Origin: Acidovorax_G lacteus
GTDB taxonomy: Bacteria; Pseudomonadota; Gammaproteobacteria; Burkholderiales; Burkholderiaceae_C
Assembly (NCBI RefSeq): GCF_039540375.1
Contig: NZ_BAABEX010000001.1
Location: 62,001-126,000, forward strand
Direction: 5' to 3'
DNA length: 64,000 bases
Below are positions 48,344 through 57,925 of this stretch, piece by piece. The notes under the pieces were generated by a model. It saw only the letters and a program-made list of their open reading frames with translations, was not told the DNA's origin and did no database searches. How positions within the stretch are numbered: position 1 is the first letter of the stretch; each line of letters begins with the position of its first letter. Made by a program: the position numbers and the translations under genes.

Positions 48344-49594
48344 CTAGCCCAGGAAATTGAACAAGGACAGCCGCTGAACCTGCGCATACGACTTGAGGGC
48401 TGCCTCGTAGCCGGTCTGCTGGTTCTGGAAGTCCGATATGCCTTTGATCATATCGAGATCTTCCACGCGCGAACGGTCGGCCTCCAGCTGGATGGACCGC
48501 TTTTCCTGATCGCCGGTGATGCGGTCTGCGCGGTTGAGCAGCTCGCCTGCAAAGCCACGCATGTTGTGGATGCGGTCCAGCCCCGTGTCGATGTTGGCCA
48601 GGGCCTGGCCCACCGCCTGGGTGGCGGCGTTGCTGTTGGCCGCGCCCCGCAGGCCGGCCACTGCGGCGTCGATGGTGCTGAAAATGCTGGCGCTGGGTTG
48701 CAGCGTGATCGTGTCCCCGTTGGCCGGGATGCCGGTGATGTCGAAGCTCAGACCCGGCACGCCCGTCACGCCGATGGTCACGGGCTTGTTCGCCGGGAAG
48801 TCGGGGACGGTGACCGGCGCCGACACCGCCCCGGTAGTGGTGTTGGTGATGGTGTACGTCGCCGTAAGCGTGCCCAGCGTGGCACCAGGCCCTACGGCGC
48901 TGAAGGTGATGCTGTAGTTGTCGCCCGTGACCAGCGCCAGGTTGGTGGGCTTGACGGCCGTGGTGGTGAGCTGGCGGTCGTTGGCCAGCGGGCTCACGCT
49001 CGCGGTGTAGGCGCCGTCGCGCTGCGGATGGAACATGAAGGCCGAATCGCCATCGAGCGTGTTGGGCAGCCCCACGCCCTGTGCGGCGGTTTGCCCGGGC
49101 AGACCTGAAAAGAGGTAGTCCGGGTTGCCGCTGAGCGGGCCGACGAAGGGCTGCAGCGCACTGCCCAGGGCCGCCAACAGCGGAATGCCATTGGTGTCCT
49201 TGCGGTTGGCCACGGAGGTCAGTTGGTCGCGCAGACCCTCGATCTGGCTGGCGATCGTGGCGCGGTCCTTGGTGCTCAGCGTGCCGCTGCCAGCGTTCAC
49301 GATGAGCTCCCGGATGTTCTGCACCAGCGACACCGCATCGCCCAGCGAAGACTCGGCCTGGGCGATGGCATTGCGCTGCGTCTCCAGCGCGCGCTGTTCG
49401 TTCTGGATGCGGGCAATGCGATTGAGCGCGCGCTCCGCCTGGGCCGCCGACACCGGGTCGTCGCTGGCGCGCACCACGCGTTTGCCCGAGGTCAGGTTCT
49501 CTTGCAGGTTCGACAGATCGGTCTGCCGCGCACCCAGGTTGCGCAGCGTGTTGTCGTACATGTTGGCCGTGCCGAGCCGGTAGATGTTGCTCAT
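48344..49594 (-). CDS. flgL: Flagellar hook-associated protein 3
   Basis: A 416-residue junction protein that joins the hook-filament region, exported through the flagellar type III pathway. The N-terminal flagellin-like helix region (LGTANMYDNTLRNLGARQTD) and the C-terminal GYEAALKSYAQVQRLSLFN fit the FlgL termini. The middle is variable and beta-rich. It follows flgK by 30 bp. The start ATG 49594 has AGGAG upstream. Confidence 0.95.
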   Translation of the reverse strand: MSNIYRLGTANMYDNTLRNLGARQTDLSNLQENLTSGKRVVRASDDPVSAAQAERALNRIARIQNEQRALETQRNAIAQAESSLGDAVSLVQNIRELIVNAGSGTLSTKDRATIASQIEGLRDQLTSVANRKDTNGIPLLAALGSALQPFVGPLSGNPDYLFSGLPGQTAAQGVGLPNTLDGDSAFMFHPQRDGAYTASVSPLANDRQLTTTAVKPTNLALVTGDNYSITFSAVGPGATLGTLTATYTITNTTTGAVSAPVTVPDFPANKPVTIGVTGVPGLSFDITGIPANGDTITLQPSASIFSTIDAAVAGLRGAANSNAATQAVGQALANIDTGLDRIHNMRGFAGELLNRADRITGDQEKRSIQLEADRSRVEDLDMIKGISDFQNQQTGYEAALKSYAQVQRLSLFNFLG

Positions 49595-49624
49595 GGGGAA
49601 CTCCTGTCAGCGCATGCGGCGGGC

Positions 49625-51556
49625 TCAGCGGCCCAGGCCCTGGATCAGCGTGTCGAAGATGCTCTGCGCGATCTGCAGCATCTTGGCCGAGGCCTGGTAC
49701 GCCTGCTGGTATTGAAGCAGCTTGGCGGCCTCTTCGTCCAGGTTCACGCCCGAGACCGCGGTGCGGTCGCGTTCAAGGTTGGCAGCGATGGTGTCGGACA
49801 GCTTGGCCGAGAACAGCGCGCTCTGGGTGCGGGTGCCGATCTGGGCAATCGCGCCTGCGAAGCCGTCGCTCAGGCTGGATTCGTCGAACATCTTCACATC
49901 GCGCAGCGCCTGCAGCGCGCTGGCGTTGCCAGCGTTGCGCTTGTAGGCATCGCCGTACTGCGGGTCGAGCGCGTTGCCTACGCGCACGGTGTCGCCGGTG
50001 CGTGGCGTGCCCTGCAGTGTGATCTCCCAGCCATCGATGACGATTGGAGTGCCTGCGGTGTAGGCCAGCCCGGTCGTGCCCGATGGCGGCGTGGTGGAGC
50101 CCGTGACGCCGTAGGTGGCCGGCGGGCCTGCGGTGAAGGTCAGCGTCACGCCCCCGGGAATCGGCGGCGCCACATAGCCGGTGCTGGTAGCCTTGAGGTT
50201 GGCCAGTTGCAGCGTACCCGCGTTGGTCGTGCCCATGGCCGCGTTGATGGGGTTGGCCACGGCCAGATCGCGCGGCGCAGCCACCAGGGCCTGGATGTTG
50301 TTGGCGGCCGTGCTGAAAGGCTTGAACAGCACCCGCTCGCCCGAGGCACCGGCTGTGGTGAGGTTGAAGGTCAACCCGTCGATGTTCAGGCTGGCAAGGT
50401 TGGTCAGGTCGGTGAAGGCCGTGGCCTTGCCGTCGGACAAGCGGATCACCTGGCCGGCCGGGCTGGTGCCAAAGCGCACCTCGTAGTCCGACGCGACGAA
50501 CTGCGTGGGGTTGGCGAAGTTCACATTGCCCACAGCCGCGCCGCCGGTGTAGCCCGGCATGCTGGCCGGCAGCGCAAACAGATTGGTGCCAGCCTGTCCG
50601 TCGAGCGTGAGGCCCATGCGGTGCTGGGCGTTCATCGTCATGCCGATGCCCAGTGCCAGGCGGCCCAGCAGGTTGCGGCCTTCGGCCAGGTCCTGGTTGT
50701 GAAAGCGCAGCAGGCCCGATACCGATCCGCCGCCGAGCATGTTCTCGTCGATCTCGCTGGGTGTCACGCCCGGGCGGTTGAAGAACAGCTTGAGCTGCCC
50801 GCTGCCCGGAAACGCCTCGGCATCCCCGATGGACAGCTGCGTGGCGGTGGAACCCAGCACCAGCGGTTGACTGCCCGCTACGAACAGGCCCACCGTGCCG
50901 TCGTCGGCCGGGATCTGCGTGACCTGCACGTACTGGTTCATCTCCCGGATCAACTGGTCGCGCTGATCCAGCAGGTCGTTGGGGCTTTGGCCGTTGCCCT
51001 TGACGCGCGCAATCTGGTCGTTGATGTCCGCAATGCGCGTGGCCAGGCTGTTGATTGCGGTGATGCTTGTTTCCAGTTCCTGGCGCAGGTTGTACTGGAT
51101 CTCGCCAATGCGCTCGGCCGAGTCGCGCATGCGGGTGGCCGTCTCGTCCATGCGGGTCAGCGCCACGGTGCGCGCCGTGATGTCCGTGGGCGAGCCCACC
51201 ACGTCGGCGAACGCGTTCATCATGTCGTTGATGGACGCACCCAGGCCCGTAGGGCCGCCGCTGAAGACTTCCTGCAACTGGCGCAGGCGCGCCGCGCGCG
51301 CCGCATCGCCGGCCTGTACCGAACCTGCCGTGGCCGCCTGGCGCGTGAGCAACTCGCTGTGGTTGCGCACGATGGTCTGCACATCGACGCCCTGGCCGAT
51401 GTAGCCGCCGCCCGTGAACAGGCCCTGCACCGTTTGCAGCGACACCGTCTGGCGCGAATAGCCCGGTGTATTGACGTTGGCAATGTTGTGGCCGGCCGTC
51501 TGCAAGGCGACCTGGTTGGCCATGAGGGCGCGTGCGCCGACGTTGAGCAGGCTCAT
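49625..51556 (-). CDS. flgK: Flagellar hook-associated protein 1
   Basis: A 643-residue hook-filament junction protein. The N-terminus (LNVGARALMANQVALQTAGH then NIANVNTPGYSRQTV) and the C-terminus (LLQYQQAYQASAKMLQIAQ) carry the D0/D1 coiled-coil regions of the axial proteins. The long central domains are beta-rich and variable. It is 144 bp after flgJ, enough for an internal promoter, and 30 bp before flgL. Confidence 0.96.
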   Translation of the reverse strand: MSLLNVGARALMANQVALQTAGHNIANVNTPGYSRQTVSLQTVQGLFTGGGYIGQGVDVQTIVRNHSELLTRQAATAGSVQAGDAARAARLRQLQEVFSGGPTGLGASINDMMNAFADVVGSPTDITARTVALTRMDETATRMRDSAERIGEIQYNLRQELETSITAINSLATRIADINDQIARVKGNGQSPNDLLDQRDQLIREMNQYVQVTQIPADDGTVGLFVAGSQPLVLGSTATQLSIGDAEAFPGSGQLKLFFNRPGVTPSEIDENMLGGGSVSGLLRFHNQDLAEGRNLLGRLALGIGMTMNAQHRMGLTLDGQAGTNLFALPASMPGYTGGAAVGNVNFANPTQFVASDYEVRFGTSPAGQVIRLSDGKATAFTDLTNLASLNIDGLTFNLTTAGASGERVLFKPFSTAANNIQALVAAPRDLAVANPINAAMGTTNAGTLQLANLKATSTGYVAPPIPGGVTLTFTAGPPATYGVTGSTTPPSGTTGLAYTAGTPIVIDGWEITLQGTPRTGDTVRVGNALDPQYGDAYKRNAGNASALQALRDVKMFDESSLSDGFAGAIAQIGTRTQSALFSAKLSDTIAANLERDRTAVSGVNLDEEAAKLLQYQQAYQASAKMLQIAQSIFDTLIQGLGR

Positions 51557-51700
51557 GGGCGATCTCCGATGGCCGTGCGCCCGCCGTGCGCAAAGCGGTG
51601 GCCACGCTTGTGGCCAAGTTTTGGGCCCCCGCACACGGGCCGCCCCGCCGTGGCGGCAGTCGGGCAAGGGGTCGAGCGGTGTTGGACGGGCTTCATGGTG

Positions 51701-52615
51701 TCAGGCCTGTGCCCGCTGTGCACGCAGTGCGCTGTTGATGGCTCGGCTCAGCTTGTTCGCGTATTCGGGGTCGGTGGCGTAGCCTGCCTTTTGCAGCTCG
51801 GACGCAAACGCCACCACCGAACCGGTGCGTGCCGTGGCCTGCACCTTGTCGTAGCGGGGGCTGTCGGTGATCAGGCGTGCGTAGTCGCGGAACGAGTCTT
51901 CGTACGAGTCGTAGGCGCGGAACTTGGCCACGACCTTGCGCGGCACGCCGTTGATGTATTCGGTGGTGGTGACTTCGGCCACCTTGCCCGTCCAGCCCTT
52001 GCCGGCCTTGATGCCGAACAGGTTGAAGGAGTTGGAGCCGTCTGCATTGCGGATCTCGCTCTTGCCCCAGCCGGTTTCGTGGCCCGCCTGGCCGAGCATG
52101 AAGGTGGCCGGAATGCCGCTGTCGCGCGACACACGCTCGGCCGCGGCACTGTGGTGCTGGACAAAGGCGTCGCGGCCCCTGGGGGCTACGCTGCTGGTCG
52201 GGCTGTCGCTGCTGCGGGCGGCGGGCGTGCTGCGCGGCTGCGCCTGCGGCAGGCTCAGCGTAGAGGGCACCGACAGCGACGTGTCTGCGCCGCCCATCTG
52301 GCGCGAGAGCTGGCGCGTGATGGCCTCGGACAGCCCGCCGGGCACGCCCGACATCTGCACGGCGAGCTGCTGGTCAAGCAGGTCGGTGCCCAGGTCGGCC
52401 TGGCCACCGTCCATGAGGCCGGACTTCATGGTCGCCTCGCGCATGCTTTTGATCAGCTCGCGCATGAACAGCGACTCGAACTGCTTGGCCGCCTCGCGCA
52501 CCGCCTCGGGGCTGTTGCTGCCCGCCTCTAACTTCAGCGCATTGAGCGAGCGGCCGTCGGCGGCCAGCGCCTGGGGCGCACGCAGGCTGGAAGAAGAAGG
52601 CAGGGTGAGCGACAT
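51701..52615 (-). CDS. flgJ: Flagellar rod-capping protein and peptidoglycan hydrolase
   Basis: A 304-residue bifunctional protein: rod cap (residues 1-110, AAKQFESLFMRELIKSMREA) and a C-terminal glucosaminidase domain (about 150-304) that opens the cell wall for the rod. The catalytic glutamate is E180 in GQAGHETGWGKSEI, and FNLFGIKAGKGW follows, as in the family. Ser/Pro-rich linker between domains. It starts one base after the flgI stop codon. Confidence 0.96.
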   Translation of the reverse strand: MSLTLPSSSSLRAPQALAADGRSLNALKLEAGSNSPEAVREAAKQFESLFMRELIKSMREATMKSGLMDGGQADLGTDLLDQQLAVQMSGVPGGLSEAITRQLSRQMGGADTSLSVPSTLSLPQAQPRSTPAARSSDSPTSSVAPRGRDAFVQHHSAAAERVSRDSGIPATFMLGQAGHETGWGKSEIRNADGSNSFNLFGIKAGKGWTGKVAEVTTTEYINGVPRKVVAKFRAYDSYEDSFRDYARLITDSPRYDKVQATARTGSVVAFASELQKAGYATDPEYANKLSRAINSALRAQRAQA

Positions 52616-52616
52616 G

Positions 52617-53774
52617 TCAGATCACCTCGAGTTCGGCGTTGAGGGCTCCGGCGGCCTTGATGGCCTGCAGGATGGCCAGCAGGTCCTGCGGTGTGGCGCC
52701 CAGCGTGTTGAGCGCACGCACCACGTCCGACAGCTGCGGCGACGGCGGCATCTGGATCACGTTGCCAGGTTCCTGGTTGATCTGGATGCTGGTCTGCTCG
52801 GTCACCACCGTCTGGCCCTGCGACAGCGGGTTGGGCTGGCTCACGACGGGGCGCGAGGTGATGGTGATTGACAGGTTGCCGTGGGCAATCGCACAGGGGC
52901 CGAGCGTGACCGCCTGGTTGAGCACGATGGAGCCGGTGCGCGCGTTGATGACCACCTTGGCGGCGGGCGCGCTCGACTCGAGCGGCAACTCCTCGATGTC
53001 GGCCAGAAAGGCCACGCGCGCGCCGGGCTCGCTGGGGGCGCGCACCTGCACGGTGCGGCCGTCCAGCGCCGTGGCCAGGCCGTTGCCCATCTTGCCGTTG
53101 ATGGCCTGGGCCACGCGGCGTGCCGTCTGGAAGTCCGAGGCGTTGAGGCCCAGCGTGATCACGTCGCCGTCGTGCAGCGGCGTGGGCACGCTGCGCTCCA
53201 CCTGCGCGCCCTGCGGCACGCGGCCTGCGCTCAGGTGGTTGATCTGCACCTTGCTGCCGCCTGCGGCCGCGCCCGCACCTCCCACCACCAGGTTGCCCTG
53301 GGCGAGCGCGTAGATCTCGCCGTCGGCCCCGCGCAGCGGCGTGGTGATCAGCGTGCCGCCCTTGAGGGATTTGGCATTGCCAATCGAGGACACGTTCACG
53401 TCGATGAGCTGCCCCGGCTGTGCAAAGGCCGGCAACTGCGCCGTGACCAGCACGGCCGCCACGTTCTTGAGCTGCAACTGCCCCGCCGCGCCGGGCGGCA
53501 GGCTGATGCCCATCTGCTGCAGGTAGTTGTTCATGGCCTGCGTGGTGTAGGGCATCTGCGTGGTTTGGTCGCCCGTGCCGTCCAGGCCTACGACCAGCCC
53601 GTAGCCGGTGAGCGCGTTGCTGCGCACGCCCTGCACGGCGGCCACCTCCTTGATGCGCAGTGCATGCGCAGGCAGCGCCAGTGCAAGAGAGGCGATCAGC
53701 AGGGCGAAGGTGCGCCACAGCAGGCGGGTGGCGGGCGCCCAAGAGGGGGTGCGCGGGTTTTCCATGCCTTGCAT
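52617..53774 (-). CDS. flgI: Flagellar P-ring protein
   Basis: A 385-residue periplasmic protein that forms the P-ring in the peptidoglycan layer. A signal peptide ends near LALPAHA (about residue 38). The family core follows: RIKEVAAVQGVRSNALTGYG, GDQTTQMPYTTQAMNNYLQQ and FLADIEELPLESSAPAAK. Two starts are possible (53774 and 53765). It is 457 bp from flgH, an unusual gap, and one base from flgJ. Confidence 0.96.
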   Translation of the reverse strand: MQGMENPRTPSWAPATRLLWRTFALLIASLALALPAHALRIKEVAAVQGVRSNALTGYGLVVGLDGTGDQTTQMPYTTQAMNNYLQQMGISLPPGAAGQLQLKNVAAVLVTAQLPAFAQPGQLIDVNVSSIGNAKSLKGGTLITTPLRGADGEIYALAQGNLVVGGAGAAAGGSKVQINHLSAGRVPQGAQVERSVPTPLHDGDVITLGLNASDFQTARRVAQAINGKMGNGLATALDGRTVQVRAPSEPGARVAFLADIEELPLESSAPAAKVVINARTGSIVLNQAVTLGPCAIAHGNLSITITSRPVVSQPNPLSQGQTVVTEQTSIQINQEPGNVIQMPPSPQLSDVVRALNTLGATPQDLLAILQAIKAAGALNAELEVI

Positions 53775-53913
53775 TGTGAAAGCCCGTGGCCGGAACTAAA
53801 CCCCGAAAAGACGGCGCTTCCGGCCCTTTTTGCGCGGGGCGTCGGGGTGGACATGAGGGGCGTGTGCCCCGCATGACCGGCGGTGCTCGGCCGCCGTATC
53901 GGGCCCCAAGAAT

Positions 53914-53979
53914 CGAGTGCCAAAATGCTTGCTCGTGCTTATCAATCAAGCATAAGCAGCTATAAAAATAATAGCAAAT
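53914..53979 (-). repeat. Dispersed palindromic repeat, copy 7
   Basis: The fullest copy with 53931-53940 (GCTCGTGCTT) opposing 53948-53957 (AAGCATAAGC), loop ATCAATC. Minus-strand order: TTGCTATTATTTTTATAGC, TGCTTATGCTTG, loop, AAGCACGAGCAAGC, tail ATTTTGGCAC. Confidence 0.85.
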
Positions 53980-54061
53980 GAAATGATGCCGCTCGCACCG
54001 CTGGCAGTGCGGGCCGTGCGGGCCGTGCCCCGCGTGCCGCGCCCGGGCTGGGCGCAGCCGT

Positions 54062-54216
54062 GGGAAGGTGCTGCACAACGCCCCCCGGTCTGCGCTGGCA
54101 TGGCCTTGGGCGGTTCACCGTGCTGCTTCTCTTGCCAATCGCCGCGCTGCAGGCTGGTGGGCTGCAGCCACCGCCTCGTGGGCCCGTCGGTTGCGCACAC
54201 GCGCATCCTTGAGAGG
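54062..54216. repeat. Degenerate dispersed repeat, copy B
   Basis: Matches 14441-14590 in order: GGGAAG, CTGCA, AACGCCCC, CGGTCTGCGC, GGGCGGT, and GCGCATCCT near the right end. The central part is less alike. It lies in the flgH-flgI gap. Confidence 0.5.
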
Positions 54217-54231
54217 CGCGTGCAGCGCTTT

Positions 54232-54948
54232 TTAGAACGGCGTGATGGTGTTGAAGAACCGTCCGAGCCAGCCCATGGCCTGGGCTTCGTTCTGCGCCCC
54301 CCGGCCGCGGGACATCACGCGCACGTTGGCGACCTGGGTGGAGTTGACGACGCTGCCCGGCTGCAGCGAGCGCGGGTCCACCGTGCCCGCAAAGCGCAGC
54401 ACGTCCACGTTCTGGTTCACGCCGATCTGCTTCTCGCCGGTGATGACCAGGTGGCCGTTGGGCAGCACATCGACCACGGTGGTGGTGATGGTGCCCTGGA
54501 AGGTGTTGGCGCTCTCCGTGCCGCCCTTGCCCTCGAAGGTGTTGGAGGAGTTCGCGCCCAGCTTGGTCTTGTTGGTGAACGCCGTCCCCACGAAAGGCAG
54601 CGCCGAAATGCCGCCCGACACTTCCGAGGTGCGGTCCACCGACGACGAAGACTTCTGGCTGGCCGTGATGTTTTCGACGATCTGCACGGTGACGGTGTCG
54701 CCGATCAGGCGGGCGCGCCGGTCCTCGAAGCTCGGGCGGTAGCTGGCCGCCTGGAACAGGCTGCCATTGTTGGTGGGCACCGGGCGTGGCACCACCGTGA
54801 GCTGCGGGGGCGTGGTGGCGGGCATGTCCACCGGCGGTGGGGGCGACATGGTGGCGCAGCCCGAAGCCAGCACGGCAGCAGCCAGTGCGGCTGCGGCGCG
54901 GGCCGGGCGCTGCAGCCAGAACAGGGTGGGGGCGACGAGGAAGCGCAT
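54232..54948 (-). CDS. flgH: Flagellar L-ring lipoprotein
   Basis: A 238-residue outer-membrane lipoprotein that forms the L-ring. The lipobox LASGC places the lipidated cysteine at residue 31. Family regions: RLIGDTVTVQIVENITASQK, FEGKGG, VVDVLPNGHLVITGEKQI and RFAGTVDPRSLQPG. ATG 54948 has GGAG nine bases upstream and is preferred to 54972. It is 43 bp after flgG. Confidence 0.96.
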   Translation of the reverse strand: MRFLVAPTLFWLQRPARAAAALAAAVLASGCATMSPPPPVDMPATTPPQLTVVPRPVPTNNGSLFQAASYRPSFEDRRARLIGDTVTVQIVENITASQKSSSSVDRTSEVSGGISALPFVGTAFTNKTKLGANSSNTFEGKGGTESANTFQGTITTTVVDVLPNGHLVITGEKQIGVNQNVDVLRFAGTVDPRSLQPGSVVNSTQVANVRVMSRGRGAQNEAQAMGWLGRFFNTITPF

Positions 54949-54991
54949 GGCGAACTCCGCGAAACGGTGCAAGAACGGGAACGTGCCGGGG

Positions 54992-55774
54992 TCAGAGCTG
55001 GCTGAGCTTGGCCAGCATCTGGTCGGAGGTCTGGATGGCCTTGGAATTCATCTCGTAGGCGCGCTGCGCCTGGATCATGGTGACCAGCTCTTCCACCACG
55101 TTCACGTTGGATGTCTCCAGAAAGCCCTGTTTGATGAAGCCCAGGCCGTTGGTGCCCGGCGTGCCCTGCTGCGGCTGGCCCGAGGCGGCCGACTCGCGGA
55201 ACAGGTTCTGCCCGATGGGCTCCAGTCCGGCCGGGTTCACGAACGTGGCCATGGCCAGGTTGCCCAGCGGCTGCGGCGCGGTGGCCGGGGGCACGATGGC
55301 GGTGACCGCGCCATCAGGGCCGATCATGACCTTGGTGGCGCCATTGGGCACGGTGATGCCGTTGTTCACCGGCATGCCGTTGGAGGTGACCATGCGCCCC
55401 TGGGCGTCGAGCTGGAACGAGCCGTCGCGCGTGTAGCCGATGGTGCCGTCGGGCATGGTCACTTCGAAGAAGCCGTTGCCGTTGATGGCCACGTCCAGGC
55501 TGTTCTTCGACTCTTGCAGCGAGCCCTGCACGAAGTTGCGGCTGGTGGCCACGGTGCGCACGCCCAGGCCGAGGTGCAGGCCGGTGGGCAGCTGGTTCTG
55601 CTCGGTCGCGTTGGCGCCCACCTGGCGCAGGTTCTGGTAGATCAGGTCTTCGAACACCGCGTTGTTGCGCTTGTAGCCGGTGGTCGAGACGTTGGCCAGG
55701 TTGTGCGAGATCACGTCCAGTTGCGTCTGCTGGGCGGACATGCCGGTCTTGGCGATCCAGAGCGAGTTGATCAT
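54992..55774 (-). CDS. flgG: Flagellar distal rod protein
   Basis: A 260-residue rod protein of the axial family. The N-terminal MINSLWIAKTGMSAQQTQLD and SHNLANVSTTGYKRNN, the middle SLDVAINGNGFFEV and the C-terminal LVTMIQAQRAYEMNSKAIQT are standard. The length is normal. It is 31 bp after flgF. Confidence 0.97.
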   Translation of the reverse strand: MINSLWIAKTGMSAQQTQLDVISHNLANVSTTGYKRNNAVFEDLIYQNLRQVGANATEQNQLPTGLHLGLGVRTVATSRNFVQGSLQESKNSLDVAINGNGFFEVTMPDGTIGYTRDGSFQLDAQGRMVTSNGMPVNNGITVPNGATKVMIGPDGAVTAIVPPATAPQPLGNLAMATFVNPAGLEPIGQNLFRESAASGQPQQGTPGTNGLGFIKQGFLETSNVNVVEELVTMIQAQRAYEMNSKAIQTSDQMLAKLSQL

Positions 55775-55805
55775 GGCGGTTCCTTTCGGGCAGCGGGCAG
55801 CGCCG

Positions 55806-56546
55806 TCAGCCGTTGATGTTCAACAGCCGCGAGGCCGTCTTGTCGTTGGTTTCGGTCGTCTGCAGCAGGCGCATCTGCTGCTCGAACTGGCGCGATGCCG
55901 CGATCATTCCGACCATGCTGGCCACGGGGTTCACGTTCGAGCCTTCCAGCGCCCCGGCCAGCATGCGGGCGTTGGCGTCGTTCGGCATGGGGGCGCCGGT
56001 GGTGGTGCGGAACAGCCCGTCGTCGCCGCGCCGCAGCGGGTCTTCCGGTGTGGGCGTGGCCAGCTTCAGGCGGCCCACCGCGGCCGGGGGCTGGCCCGGC
56101 TGTTTGGCGGTGAGCGTGCCGTCCGAGCCCATGGTGATCTCGGCATTGGGCGGCACGTCGATGGGCGCACCGCCGTCTGATAGCACCGTGAGCCCGGTGC
56201 TCGTGACCAGCTGCCCCGCAGGCGAGACCTGGAACGAGCCCATGCGCGTGTAGGCCTCCACGCCGTCAAGCCCCTGCACGGCAAACCAGGCATTGCCCGC
56301 GGCCATGGCATCCAGGTTGCGGCCGGTGCGCTGCACAGGGCCGGGTGTGTCGAGATAGCCAGAGGTGGCTTCGAGCGCGAACACGCGCGTCTTGGAGCCA
56401 TCGCCCTGGATCGGCACCGAGCGGAACGAGGCCATCTCGGCGCGAAAGCCGTTGGTGGAAGCGTTGGCCAGGTTGTTGGCCAGCACCGCCTGCCGGTGGG
56501 CGGCGGCGTTGGCCCCGGTCATCGCGGTGTAGATCAGGCGGTCCAT
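55806..56546 (-). CDS. flgF: Flagellar proximal rod protein FlgF
   Basis: A 246-residue rod protein. The N-terminus (MDRLIYTAMTGANAAAHRQA, then NNLANASTNGFRAEMASF) and C-terminus (SMVGMIAASRQFEQQMRLLQ) are those of FlgF; relative to flgG it has a shorter middle. It is 70 bp after flgE. Confidence 0.95.
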   Translation of the reverse strand: MDRLIYTAMTGANAAAHRQAVLANNLANASTNGFRAEMASFRSVPIQGDGSKTRVFALEATSGYLDTPGPVQRTGRNLDAMAAGNAWFAVQGLDGVEAYTRMGSFQVSPAGQLVTSTGLTVLSDGGAPIDVPPNAEITMGSDGTLTAKQPGQPPAAVGRLKLATPTPEDPLRRGDDGLFRTTTGAPMPNDANARMLAGALEGSNVNPVASMVGMIAASRQFEQQMRLLQTTETNDKTASRLLNING

Positions 56547-56616
56547 GGCAAGGTCTTTCGGTGAGGGGCCCTAAAGCGCCTGCGCCTGTGGCGCAGATGC
56601 TCGCTGGGCCGGGGTT

Positions 56617-57894
56617 TCAGCGCAGGTTCACGAGGGTGGACATGACCTGGTCCTGGGTCTTGATGGTCTGCGCATTGGCCTGGTAGGTGCGCTGCGCGGT
56701 CATCATGTTCACCAGCTCGGCCGTGAGGTCCACGTTCGAGTCTTCCAGCGCCCCGGAGCGCAGCGAGCCGAAGTTGCCGTCGGTGGCCGTGCCGCGCACC
56801 GGCTGGCCCGATTCGAAGGTTTCGACCCAGTTGTTGCCGCCCACGGCGGCCAGGCCCTGCGTGTTGCGGAAGCTCGACAGCGCGAGCTGGCCTTCCGAAC
56901 GGGTGACGCCGTTGGAGTAGCGCGTCATGATCATCCCGTTGTTCTCGATGTTGATGCCGGTGAGCTGGCCGGCGGTGTAGCCGTCCTGCGTGAGGTTGGA
57001 CACGGCAAACTTGGTGCCGAACTGGGTCACCTTGTCCAGGTTGATATCGACATTGAAGGCCGGCAGACCGTTGGGGTTGGGGGGGCTGGGCGTGACCGAC
57101 AGCGTGAGCAGGTGTTCGGTGCCCGGCGGCGTGGGGGCCGGGTTGACGATGGCGCCGCTGTTGTCGAAGGTGATCTGCCCGACCGGCGTGGCCACCACAG
57201 GCGGTGTGGCCGTCGGGTCGTCCAGCTGGTCGTACACGTCCCAGGTGTTGTTGCCGTTCTTCTCGAAATACAGGCTGACCGGCTTGGCCACGCCTTGGCT
57301 GTCGTACACGTTGATCGAGGTGCCGTAGGTGGTGCGCGGCGTGGCGGGAATGGGCGGCGTGGCCGCCGGGTCGCCCGCAGCGTCGGGTGCGCGGGCGTCC
57401 AGGTTGAAGGCGGCAAAGATTTTTGACGTCTGCTTGGCCGGAATGGGCTCAGCGGTCGGGAACACCATGGGCACGGGCTCGGTGCTGGTGCGCTGGCCCG
57501 TCACAGGGTCGACGCTGTAGCCCATCACCTTCGCGCCATCGTTGGTGACCATGTTGCCCACCTTGTCGAGCTTGAAGTTACCGGCGCGCGTGTAGGCGGG
57601 CGTGCCGTCGGGCAGTGTGAGCGTGAAGAAGCCGTTGCCGTTGATGGCCACGTCCAGGCTGTTGCCGGTGATGGTCAGGTTGCCCTGCGTGAACTGCTGG
57701 GCGATGTTGGACACCTCGACCCCGATGCCCGCGTTGCTGCCGCCGGACTGTCCGATGGCCGATGCCACCATTTCGGCAAACTCGGCCCGCGAGGACTTGA
57801 AGCCCACGGTGTTCGAGTTGGCAATGTTGTGGCCGATCACGTCCAGGTTCTTGCTGGCGGCGTTCAGGCCCGAGAGTCCTTGTTGGAAGCCCAT
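56617..57894 (-). CDS. flgE: Flagellar hook protein
   Basis: A 425-residue hook subunit. Axial termini: MGFQQGLSGLNAASKNLDV and GHNIANSNTVGFKSSRAEF at the N-terminus, LVNMMTAQRTYQANAQTI at the C-terminus, SLDVAINGNGFFTL in D1. The central domain (about residues 150-290) contains several Pro/Ala/Thr repeats such as DPTATPPVVATP, a variable region. It is 31 bp after flgD. Confidence 0.96.
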   Translation of the reverse strand: MGFQQGLSGLNAASKNLDVIGHNIANSNTVGFKSSRAEFAEMVASAIGQSGGSNAGIGVEVSNIAQQFTQGNLTITGNSLDVAINGNGFFTLTLPDGTPAYTRAGNFKLDKVGNMVTNDGAKVMGYSVDPVTGQRTSTEPVPMVFPTAEPIPAKQTSKIFAAFNLDARAPDAAGDPAATPPIPATPRTTYGTSINVYDSQGVAKPVSLYFEKNGNNTWDVYDQLDDPTATPPVVATPVGQITFDNSGAIVNPAPTPPGTEHLLTLSVTPSPPNPNGLPAFNVDINLDKVTQFGTKFAVSNLTQDGYTAGQLTGINIENNGMIMTRYSNGVTRSEGQLALSSFRNTQGLAAVGGNNWVETFESGQPVRGTATDGNFGSLRSGALEDSNVDLTAELVNMMTAQRTYQANAQTIKTQDQVMSTLVNLR

Positions 57895-57925
57895 GGTGCG
57901 CTCCTTGCAATGGCAGGGGTTGGAA

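Larger units (their letters stand above)
53775..54231. other. 457-bp gap between flgH and flgI
   Basis: No gene is seen. The region contains a complete palindromic repeat (53914-53979) and the second copy of a degenerate 150-bp repeat (54062-54216). In most related operons flgH and flgI are nearly adjacent, so material appears to have been inserted here; the flgI side may carry its own promoter. Confidence 0.65.
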
